Source of the DNA: Siphonodentalium dalli
Lineage: Eukaryota; Mollusca; Scaphopoda; Gadilida; Siphonodentaliidae
Direction: 5' to 3'
DNA: 64,000 bases
Assembly: GCA_032622095.1 (NCBI GenBank)
Contig: CP136063.1
Span: 83,061,980 to 83,125,979, forward strand
This document shows positions 54,100 to 63,552 of this stretch, one piece after another; positions within the stretch are counted from its first letter, which is position 1, and the number at the start of each line of letters is the position of its first letter. A program made the translations under genes and the position numbers. Under the pieces are notes generated by a model. That model was not told the origin of the DNA. It saw only the letters and a list, made by a program, of their open reading frames with translations, and did no database searches.

Positions 54100-55680
54100 A
54101 AAAAATGGTGAGTCATTTCAACAGTGTGTCTCGGTGACAAACACTAAAACACCCAGCAGCCATTAGAAAACATTTAGCATGTCAGACATGAGGGGGTGAT
54201 ATGGGAACCACTAAAGCCATTTTGTGGGACAGCTATAATAGCTGGGAGGTAGGTACCGATCAGTATAGGCCGAGCAGATGCTTTGATATCGTGTCTGGCC
54301 AGAAGGTCATCTATTCAATAACACGATGACGGCCATCTCTGATAAATTGCTCGATCCATCCCCCTAATTGGTAATGTTGATTTATCGGTGAGTGAAATCG
54401 TTTGCCGTCATCTCCAAGGAGTATTTTTTTCTGGCTGGGACTAATGGACTGTTTCTGTATAGCCCACAGGTGTTTTATACTAATTCATAGAATTGTATTC
54501 CTGTAACACCCTGTAGCCTACAGGTGTTTTATACTGATTCATAGAATAACATGTCGTAGAGCGTCACTGATGAAAAGTGTAATGGGGGCAGACCATATAT
54601 TCAGTAGGGACCTGTGAAGCTTCGAGATTTGATTCTATTCGTGAAACGGCCAGCCGATTTGATTTGTTTCGATCATAGGATTCAAATAATTTTCAAATCC
54701 CTCTTCTTGGCATTTTTTGGGTGAAAAAGAACACAAGGTTGAAGATGCCTTAATCTAAATATCATCCACCCCCCCCCCCCCCCAATTTTACTATGGGTCT
54801 ATTACAATAACGCCTGGAATATAGCCTTTTGTCATGTGGCTTACTGCATTGATTGTACAATACAACATGACAGTTATAGTTTATACAATTTATTTCTCAT
54901 CTAATCACACAGATGTAGGGAGTCATTTGATATGTTGAAATTTTTTACAGAGATGATGTTCGGCTAGGCAGTCTTGAAATATACTTGTGGACTTCCTAGA
55001 ATAATGTTCATGATTTTTGAAACACAAACTGCACCAACTTTTATATTATGAAGATGAGAAGATTGTTTTGCTACTGAAACTTCCATCAGTTGGCCGGTGG
55101 CGGTGGGTCTTATACGGTGTACCACGCACCCTCACCCATCCGATGCCCTTGCAATTGCATACTCCATTTTGCACCAGTACACATAGTTATACTGCTGAAT
55201 TGGCCTCCCATGGTTTTGTGTACTATTTGTCCCAGGTTCACAAAACTAGCATTATGTTACCCAGGTTCGCTGAAACTGGTATTTTTGGCTCATGTATATA
55301 TTTGATTTGGGATTCGATTCGCGAATCCCACTTCTGATTCAATTTGAGATTATATTGGACTGTAAACCTCGAGTCGCAAGGCCTTAAATTTCAGGCCAAT
55401 TAAAATATTTTAATAAAATTCATCAAGTGCCTTGTTAGATTATTCATACTGATATATCCCTGTAGTGAATTTGCAAATTTCAGATTTTCAGTTTATCCAC
55501 CATAACTGGCTATTATGACCAAATTAATCCGTTGTCAATTTGAGCTCTAGCGGGCCTTGTAAGCAATAGTACCCAAAATATTTTATCTTGAATTACCAGA
55601 CTTAGACAGAGAGCTGATTCCAATTAAGATTATTATTCATATTAAAGATAAGCCAACAAACTGAGCTCACATTCACATTT
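54100..55680. other. no gene recognised; one short direct repeat
   Basis: CCACAGGTGTTTTATACTAA (about 54464-54500) is repeated at about 54518-54550. A C run lies at 54769-54783. Frames of 71-106 codons at 55017-55337 have no recognisable motif. Confidence 0.35.
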
Positions 55681-55689
55681 CGTAGATAA

Positions 55690-56395
55690 GATAAGATAAG
55701 ATAATTTTAATGCATGAAACACCTGTAACATAGGCAGTATGCATACAATGATTATATGATATAAATGAAGACTAATGGTACAAAAAGAGTATAAAACATG
55801 AAATGTATATATGAATTATCACGAACTTTTATTTTGTAAAAATATTGTTCGCTTGTCGAAGTATTGACAGATCACGTTGCAGATCTTTCCACAGTTTTCG
55901 TTCTCGTTTGTCATAATTTTAATGAATTTACCGTTTTCATCCAATGAATCGAAGTTGTCACAATATTGTTTCATTAGCAAAAATAATTTATCCCTTAAAT
56001 CTGAGTATAATGGACATTCCATAATTACATGTAGTTCATTTTCAACCTTTATTGGGAGTGGAGGGCAATAATATGCATTTCCTATCATTTACATCTATTT
56101 TCGGTTGATGGTGGCGGCCTTTCTCAATGGACAGTTGGTGGTCACTAATTCTAAGTTTTGTGAAATGCATTCTGTCTTCCGCGTTATGAGTACCATAAAG
56201 GTATGGTTCTATGACATATTCAGGTTTATATAGTCGATATGTTCTTAGTTTATTATCACCGTTTTTCCGAGCATCGTCGAATATCGAACGTTTGAATTCT
56301 TTCTCATGTTTACATTTCAAGGAAGCTTTAAGTTTGTCTACAATATTTGAGTGATAAAGCTTCCCACCTGTTTGAATGTTTTGTCCGATAGTAAG
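55690..56395 (-). pseudogene. non-LTR retrotransposon (LINE) polyprotein C-terminal fragment, 5'-truncated
   Basis: On the minus strand, one frame (56320-56042) contains LRTYRLYKPEYVIEPYL and KLRISDHQLSIEKGRHH. A second, overlapping frame (56088-55819) contains ELHVIMECPLYSDLRDKLF. This order is characteristic of the region after the reverse transcriptase domain of many invertebrate LINEs, where a Cys-rich finger precedes the H...C..Y...R motif. A frameshift lies at about 56040-56090, in the finger. Open sequence continues upstream to about 56395 and stops there. The 3' tail is (TTATC)n, seen at 55687-55707 in complement. The RT catalytic YXDD region is absent, so this is a dead 5'-truncated copy. 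Confidence 0.8.
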
Positions 56396-57004
56396 ACAAG
56401 TGTAAACTTGGATGATAACAACAGCTTTCCTGGACTTGAATCAGCTTTAATAATAAATTATTCAGTTGCAAATTAATTAAATAGTTACTCAAATGCCAAA
56501 TAAACATACATGTACTCTTATTAATTTCTGGTCGAGATTGGAGAAACATAATTAATTACATGTACATCATAATTAAATAACTAAAACACTGTGCTTTTAT
56601 ATCCATAGGATTAATAGCGCACAGAGTGAATCAGATTGTAAAATTAATACTGGTATGTAACTTTGACGATGTCAGGAATGAAAATTCCAAAGGAAAAATT
56701 CCCACCCTGTACTGTTATTCTGCTGTTATTTGGCACTCAAGAGTATGCAAATTAATAATAACACCCATAATGTGTGTGTGGTAGGTCTCTGCTAGCTGGT
56801 TAAGGAGAATTGCTGCATTGCAAGTTTACTACTACGTAATTGAAGTACATCTACTTCTGAATATTTTTACTTCATACACAGCATTGAAGAATGCAATTTG
56901 AACTCCTTATCAATATCTCTTCACCCAAATCATCAAATATTCGTATGCGTGAAGTTTTGGACTCTATCATACTTGTCTTGTCTGGGATACATCATCAAAA
57001 CTAA

Positions 57005-57243
57005 CGTCAACTAGTCAACTGGAGCATCGTGAAATTTTTTGAAAACCTGGTGCCAATGCATTCTCTTATATATGCAAGTCTCCCATAGGGAGCCTTGCTA
57101 ATAAGAGAATGCGTTGACAGCGTTGTCCTAACAATATTTACCTTAAATGTCAGATGTTCCCTATGGGAGACGCACATATATAAGAGAATGCACTGGCACA
57201 TTATCTTTAATGCTGCACAAGCGCAGCTCCCATCATGGAAGGA
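57005..57243. mobile_element. PB-1 MITE, left end degraded
   Basis: GGTGCCAATGCATTCTCTTA core with a deletion, ACAATATTTACCTTAAATG, a second half core, then TGCACAAGCGCAGCTCCC and ATGGAAGGA before TTAA. The same copy recurs at 62935-63157. Confidence 0.75.
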
Positions 57244-57247
57244 TTAA

Positions 57248-57631
57248 CCCTTTACCCAACAGAACGGCCCTGTGCCAATGCATTCTCTTATATATGCGAG
57301 TCGACCATAGGTCGCCTCGCATATATAAGAGAATGCATTGGCTTAACACATTAAAAATTATAAAATTGTTAAAGAATGTAAGAAAAAATGGTAAAAAGTG
57401 TTAAAAAAAGATTTGTTTTAGGCCAATGCATTCTCTTATATATGCGCGAGGCGACCTATGGTCGACTCGCATATATAAGAGAATGCATTGGCAAAGGGCA
57501 TAACTGTAACTATCACAATGTGGTCAAGGATCCGGTTCCAATGATATCCATATTTGTATGGTTCTATTGAGACAGACCGAAGATATTTTAGGCTGTTGAA
57601 GCTTTATTTGGCCGGTTTGTTGGGTAAAGGG
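57248..57631. mobile_element. PB-2 element (384 bp)
   Basis: TTAA at 57244-57247 and 57632-57635. CCCTTTACCCAACAGAACGG at left, GGCCGGTTTGTTGGGTAAAG at right. Two hairpin cores. It sits at the TTAA that ends the PB-1 copy. Inverted relative to 33447-33839. Confidence 0.9.
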
Positions 57632-58069
57632 TTAAGTAAGGTTATAATTTGCTTTTATTTTAAAGATGCTGTGTGCGATTTATCTTATTCTGTCAGTATC
57701 TCTTCACCCAGATCATCAAATCTTCATGTGTGTGCATGAGGTTTTTGACTCTATCATACTTGTCATGTCAGATACATAATTAAAACTAACATCAACTAGT
57801 TCTTTAAACGCCATCATGCTGTAATTCTGTATGTGTATTGCCATCATGTCATAATTCCTGTGTTAGTCTCAAGGATTCTTGATGTTGTTCTAATAACATA
57901 ATAACACAACTTAATTTGCACAGCATGGCTTCTGATTAGTTTGTGCTTAGTTATGATTAAAAGTACCCAACAACCAACCTTGGTAAATGACGAATAAAGT
58001 ACAGTATAGTAGTACATATGTGTGGTAACTCAGATCATGACAAGCTTTCAGTAATGAGCTCCTGGCATT

Positions 58070-58365
58070 CAAGTCTTGAAAGAGTGTGTGTGTTATTTGC
58101 TGAATGAGGTCCCCGGAGTGTGAATGTAGTGATGCTATCCGGCACAGTGGGTTAGCAACACCAAATTCACCCTATGGGGACCCCATTCTGCTTAGGCCTC
58201 ATCTTCTGGGAAATATCTCTAGTCTGAAATTAACATTATTTTTAGTTACTTTTTCCCTTCTGTTCAGTTTCTATATCCCCTAATTTGCAGAAGATAAAAT
58301 GCATAATTGTGGTGACTAATGGGTGAACATCACCATCTTCAACTAGGAACTTCAATCTGATCATT
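58070..58365. mobile_element. family F MITE, copy F7, right part missing
   Basis: CAAGTCTTGAAAGAGTGTG, GAATGAGGTCCCCGGAG, a subterminal palindrome, then CTTCTGGGAAATATCTCT and GGTGAACATCACC. It is replaced by family H at about 58366. Confidence 0.75.
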
Positions 58366-59102
58366 GGTCGTACCTTTAGTCTGATCATTATAAAATTTGT
58401 CATGGCTGTTGAAATTGGAATGTAGATGGGAACGAGTTATTTTGGGGTCATTCGGACAAAAAACATGGCCGTCAGTGGCCATCTTGGATTTCAAAATTTA
58501 ATCCATTAGCACGGGCCACAAGTCGTACTGTTCGTCTGATCATCATGAAATTTGTCATGGATGATAATATTGACATGTAGATGGGAACAAATAATTTTGG
58601 GGTCATTCGGCAAAAAACATGGCCGCCAGCAGCCATCTTGGATTTTACTCTTTGTATGACTAAATCCTTTAGCACGGGCTACAGGTCGTACCTTTAGTCT
58701 GATCATCATAAAATTTGTCATGGATGTTAACAATGACATGTAGATGGGAACCAGTCATTTTGGGGTCATTCGGCCAAAAAACATGGCCGCCAGCAGCCAT
58801 CTTGGATTTTACTCTTTGTATGACTAAATCCTTTAGCACGGGCTACAGGTCGTACCTTTAGTCTGATCATCATAAAATTTGTCATGGATGTTAACAATGA
58901 CATGTAGATGGGAACCAGTCATTTTGGGGTCATTCGGCCAAAAAACATGGCCGCCAGCAGCCATCTTGGATTTTACTTTTCTCTTCATGTCTATAAACTA
59001 GTATTAGACAATCAACTTTCCACATTTCTAATCGCTCCATTGACTGTAATACATTAAATTATTCCCTTTCCAAGTTGAGCTACAGTGTCATTGACACTTT
59101 CA
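58366..59102 (+). mobile_element. family H element, copy H3, with identical 164 bp tandem units
   Basis: Units with ACATGTAGATGGGAACCAGT, GGGGTCATTCGGCC, AACATGGCCGCCAGCAGCC, TTTACTCTTTGTATGAC and GGGCTACAGGTCGTACC repeat with a period of 164 bp (ACAGGTCGTA at 58681 and 58845). The last two appear identical. The 3' end is TTGAGCTACAGTGTCATTGA and the GTGTCATTGACAC hairpin. Confidence 0.75.
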
Positions 59103-59104
59103 TT

Positions 59105-59640
59105 GGTATAAGCATGACCTTCGAAACATAATTTGTCACCACCACGATTCTTCTTAATCATGCAGTTCCATGATTGAAGATATGATTCCATGATAACTTT
59201 GCTAAGGTTATATAGCTGTCTAGAGTTCACTCACTAGAATTCATACTGTGATCATAATTGTCACAACATTGTTTCAACTGTGTTGATGTCCCAAACTATC
59301 GTCAAAACACTCTTTCATGTTTGCCAGAACACGCTTTCGTGTCTGTCAAAACATTACATCCACTGAGTTGACATCGCTTGAGATGGCCTCACTGACCAGG
59401 CTTCACTGATCAGTCAAAACATTCTTTGATGTCTGCATTTTATTAGCAGGGTGGGGAAATTTCCGGTGGGTAAATGTCCGTGTGGGGAGCTTCTTTCAAT
59501 GATCCATATATTTTATAAAACCTCTAAAATAAAATTGTTGGATTATGGCAGTATTGAGTGTTTGATTGAGATAATTAAAACGAAAATATCTTGTGCCTAA
59601 AAGGAACCCCACACTGGCACAGTAAAAGATGTGTATTCCT
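59105..59640. other. no feature recognised
   Basis: AT-rich, with short repeats of TGTCAAAACA and CTTTCATGT type at 59290-59430. No gene. Confidence 0.35.
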
Positions 59641-59649
59641 GTAAGCATG

Positions 59650-60775
59650 CGGTGCGCCCCCTATAATAATGAGATAATCCTGACGAAAACGTGCGCAAAT
59701 GTCATGGATACACGGCTTAATCAGAAACCGATGGGTCAATTTTTAAAGGCATGCGGGGAGGGAAAATGTGTATTCTGGAAGAACATGGTGCGTCCTAGAG
59801 CCCGAAGCCGCCATCGCACGCCGCCGCCAGCCATATTGGCCACAAGCCGTCGCCAGCCATATTATCTCTAATGCCAGCCACATTTAAAAATCTCCGCCAC
59901 CAGAATTGTAAAATGGCTGAGCCATGTGCATGGGCTTATATGTCAAGCACAACTGTACTGTGAATCGCAAAGAACTAAACCGCATTTCCTAATATTGGCA
60001 TATACTCGCATGGACACGGCATGGTTGTTATATTATCAGAACACCGGGCCCCTTACTGTGGAATAGACTACCCCAAATGCATGCTTTCATATAACTGAAT
60101 GGGCGCATCCATTCGGTATTGAAAGGGTTAAAATATAAATTGTTTATATCGACAACACCCAGTCTCGGACATTGCTGGCATTTGTCAATATATATTACAC
60201 ATAAGAATAGAAAATATTATATATCATTACTATCGGGTTCATCATTCAATGGTGCATGCATATATCGCAAGATGGCAGTGATGGTAGCAGTCTGAAGTCG
60301 ACAGAAGTCCCAAATGTAACTACTTATACCGATTAGATGGGAAACTACATAGTATATCCATACCAGTCCTTCGTGAATTTTCGCCATAATGGAAAAGCCC
60401 AACATCAAAAGATTACGTGTGGTCTGGAATTCTACGGGTTCACCACAAATGCTAAAAAAAAACGGCGTCTATAACCGGTAACAGGGGATTAGGAACATTT
60501 CGGAAACGAGAATACACTGAATGACAACATCTCAGCCGCCATATTTCGTCAGCCACGAACGTCGTGACTGAGCCGGCTTAGCTAGCTAACCAGCCACGAA
60601 AATCGGTTGAGCCAGCCATGAAAACTATTTGTCGTGGCTTCGGGGTCTAGTGCGTCCCCCTTATAATGAGATAATTCTAGCAATCGCGTGCGCGAAAGTA
60701 ATGGATACTTAATGGATACTTACAAGTCGGATGCGGCCAATTTCAAATGAATGCGGGGAGGTAAACACCTGGCTC
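59650..60775 (+). repeat. direct repeat pair, right copy carrying a hAT element at its start
   Basis: 59650-59770 (GGTGCGCCCCCTATAATAAT, AATGTCATGGATACACGGC, GCATGCGGGGAGG) and 60650-60770 (GTGCGTCCCCCTTATAATGA, AAGTAATGGATACTT, GAATGCGGGGAGG) are related. The 854 bp element lies between them. Confidence 0.65.
59796..60649. mobile_element. hAT-like transposon (854 bp), non-coding
   Basis: TIRs TAGAGCCCGAAGCC and GGCTTCGGGGTCTA (one mismatch), with a perfect 8 bp duplication GTGCGTCC (59788-59795, 60650-60657). Subterminal sequence is rich in inverted GCCAGCCA / TGGCTGGC and GCCACGA / TCGTGGC words. A 63-codon minus frame (60217-60408) is not recognised. Confidence 0.85.
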
Positions 60776-61063
60776 GTCCTGCTATTTTAATTTTTGGAAA
60801 TTTCCTCTCAAAGCGAGTGACGTATTTACTATAATAACTGTCAAACTTTAATAATTATTCAATAAACCCGATGGTGTTACATGTATATACCTGCCTGCAA
60901 TTGGGAATTTATTGGTTGAAAATTGGGAATAAAGGTGCCTTTTTCCCCATTATATATATTATGCTCAGCACGATAGTCATTCTAATTGACTTTATAAACA
61001 TATATAGATTTCAAGGTAGGCCTACGTATGCGATTATATGCACGACTGACACCTTTTTTTTTT

Positions 61064-61302
61064 TTTTTTGGCGACGTCGTAGTTTTTTTGGCGACGTCGT
61101 AGTATCAGTCGCGACGTTGTAGTTTCTTGGCGACGTCGTATCAGTCGCCGATGAATAACCGATGGAACCGATAGAATGACCGATGAAACGACCGATGGAA
61201 CCGATAGGATGACCGATGGAACAGAGAATAACCGATAGAATGACCGATGGATTTATTACAATCGGTTATCGGTCGGTATCGGCTATCGGTCGGTATCGGT
61301 TT
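61064..61302. repeat. two adjoining minisatellites
   Basis: About four units of GGCGACGTCGTAGT (61070-61145), then about six of ACCGATGGAACCGATAGAATG type (61148-61260), then inverted TATCGGTCGGTATCGG units (61265-61302). A T run of 17-18 precedes them. Confidence 0.85.
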
Positions 61303-61455
61303 TTGCATTTTGACACGGTCCCAAAGACAGGTGTAACTTGGATGATAGCAACAGCTTTCCTAGACTTTAATCAGCTTTAATAATAAATTATTCAGTTGCA
61401 AATTTATTAAATAGTTACTCAAATACCAAATAAACATACATATGTACGCTTATTA

Positions 61456-62381
61456 TGCCCCCGACTTGAAGTCGGCGGGTATATAGTCGACGTCTCCGTC
61501 CGTACGTACGTACGTCCGTCCGTCCGTACAAACATTTTGCATTATTGTTCAGCAACCGCTGGGCAGATTTAGCTGATATTTGGTATGGTGATAGAGCAGG
61601 ATGGGGGAACAGCTACATGCATAGCGCGGGTTTCGTCCACCCATTTTCACCAGAGTTATGGCCCTTTTTTTACTTAGAAAATTCAATTTTTCACTTGTTT
61701 TTTGGGTTTCCAGATGATAGCGTGAGCTTTGGTGGTACGATTGCAAATCCCGTATTTTTGTGGATCAGTTATATGAAAATACATTTGGGTATGATCTGAT
61801 GATTTTTGCCAGAGTTATGGCCCTTTTTTCAACTTAGAAATCCGTCCGTACGTCCGTCCATACAAACATTTTGCATTATTGTTCAGCAACCGCTTGGCAG
61901 ATTTAGCTGTTATTTGGTATGGTGATAGAGCAGCATGGGGGAACAGCTACATGCATAGCGCGGGTTTTGTCCACCCATTTTCACCAGAGTTATTGCCTTT
62001 TTTTGACTTAGAAAATTGGGTATGATCTGATGATTTTTGCCAGAGTTATGGCCCTTTTTTCAACTTAGAAATCCGTCCGTACGTCCGTCCATACAAACAT
62101 TTTGCATTATTGTTCAGCAACCGCTTGGCAGATTTAGCTGTTATTTGGTATGGTGATAGAGCAGCATGGGGGAACAGCTACATGCATAGCGCGGGTTTTG
62201 TCCACCCATTTTCACCAGAGTTATTGCCTTTTTTTTACTTAGAAAATTCAATTTTGTCCGTCTGTACAAACATTTTGCATTATTGTTCAGCAACCGCTGA
62301 TATTTGGTATGGTGATACTGTCCATGCTTAATCCGAATTGCTACGGTCGGGGGCAAATGCCACGCGACAGCGTACCTCTTG
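61456..62381 (+). mobile_element. family G element G1 (926 bp), TTA duplication
   Basis: Starts TGCCCCCGACTTGAAGTCGG (hairpin), then CGTCCGTACGTACGTACG. It ends CGGTCGGGGGCAAATGCC, CACGCGACAGCGTACCTC and TTG. TTA flanks at 61453-61455 and 62382-62384. Copy 1 reads CTTATTAATTTCTGG without it. The interior holds three ~240-270 bp units and a shortened fourth, built around TTGCATTATTGTTCAGCAAC, GGTATGGTGATAGAGCAG, CATAGCGCGGGTTT and CACCAGAGTTAT. Frames in it are unit translations. Confidence 0.85.
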
Positions 62382-62934
62382 TTAATTTCTGGTCGAGATT
62401 GGAGAAACAGAATTAATTACATGTACATCATAACTAAATAACTAAAAGACTGTGCTTTTATATCCATATGAATAATAGTACCATACAGAGTGAATCAGAT
62501 TGTAAAATTAATACTGGTATATAACTTTGACGATGTCAGGAATGAAAATTCCAAAGCTGTTCCACCCTTCACTGTTATTCCGCCCTGTGATGCTGTTTAG
62601 TTTTGTAAAATTTCCTACCTTGTACTGTTATTCTGCTGTTATTTGCCACTCAAGAGTATGCAAATTAACAAATTAATAACAACACCATAATTTGTGTGTG
62701 GTAGGTCTCTGCTAGCTGGTTAAGGAGAATTGCTGCATTGCAAGTTTACTACTACATATTAAATTGAAGTTCATCTACTTCTGAATATTTTTACTTCATA
62801 CACATGTAATTTGAACTCCTTATCAATATCTCTTCACCCAAATCATCAAATATTCGTATGCGTGAAATTTTGTACTCTATCTTACTTGTCTTGTCTGGGA
62901 TACATCATCAAAACTAACGTCAACTAGTCAACTG

Positions 62935-63157
62935 GAGCATCCTGAAATTTTGTGAAAACCTGGTGCCAATGCATTCTCTTATATATGCAAGTCTCCCATA
63001 GGGAGCCTTGCTAATAAGAGAATGCGTTGACAGCGTTGTCCTAACAATATTTACCTTAAATGTCAGATGTTCCCTATGGGAGACACACATATATAAGAGA
63101 ATGCACTGGCACATTATATTTAATGCTGCACAAGCGCAGCTCCCATCATGAAAGGGT
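62935..63157. mobile_element. PB-1 MITE (duplicate of 57005-57243)
   Basis: Same internal deletions and order as the copy-1 element. ATGAAAGGG is followed by TAAA in place of TTAA. Confidence 0.75.
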
Positions 63158-63160
63158 AAA

Positions 63161-63552
63161 CCCTTTACCCAACAGAACGGCCCTGTGCCAATGCATTCTC
63201 TTATATATGCGAGTCGACCATAGGTCGCCTCGCATATATAAGAGAATGCATTGGCTTAACACATTAAAAATTATAAAATTGTTAAAGAATGTAAGAAAAA
63301 ATGGTAAAAAGTGTTAAAAAAAGATTTGTTTTAGGCCAATGCATTCTCTTATATATGCGAGGCGACCTATGGTCGACTCGCATATATAAGAGAATGCATT
63401 GGCAAAGGGCATAACTGTAACTATCACAATGTGGTCAAGGATCCGGTTCCAATGATATCCATATTTGTATGGTTTTATTGAGACAGACCGAAGATATTTT
63501 AGGCTGTTGAAGCTTTATTTGGCCGGTTTTGGCCGGTTTGTTGGGTAAAGGG
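63161..63552. mobile_element. PB-2 element (duplicate of 57248-57631)
   Basis: CCCTTTACCCAACAGAACGG to GGCCGGTTTGTTGGGTAAAG. The word GGCCGGTTTT is doubled near the right end, as its complement is at the left end of the 33447 copy. TTAA at 63553-63556. Confidence 0.9.

Larger units (their letters stand above)
56396..58076 (+). repeat. segmental duplication, copy 1
   Basis: Matches 61328-64000 in the same orientation: TAATAATAAATTATTCAGTT, TTTCTGGTCGAGATTGGAGA, GGTTAAGGAGAATTGCTGCA, two PB elements, and CAAGCTTTCAGTAATGAGC. Copy 1 starts exactly where the LINE fragment ends. Differences are scattered substitutions and small indels, apart from the G1 insertion in copy 2. Confidence 0.92.

Noticed and set aside
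54769-54783. Homopolymer C and G runs (also near 3751, 9988, 17464, 31111, 40838) as structural signals
   Set aside because: Single long runs can be sequencing or slippage products. Only those within G elements fit a repeated pattern.
55017-55337. 106-codon frame with WRWVLYGVPRTLTHP
   Set aside because: No recognisable domain, overlapping alternative frame of similar length, no splice or start context that singles it out.
57147-57404. Recurring frame with CQCILLYMR and YIRECIG
   Set aside because: Translation of the shared hairpin core of PB-1 and PB-2 elements in two orientations, not a protein family.
61545-62331. Repeated frame with YGDRAGWGNSYMHSAGFVHPF as a repeat protein
   Set aside because: It follows the ~240-270 bp tandem units of G1, each broken by stops, and the same words appear in G-type elements elsewhere.
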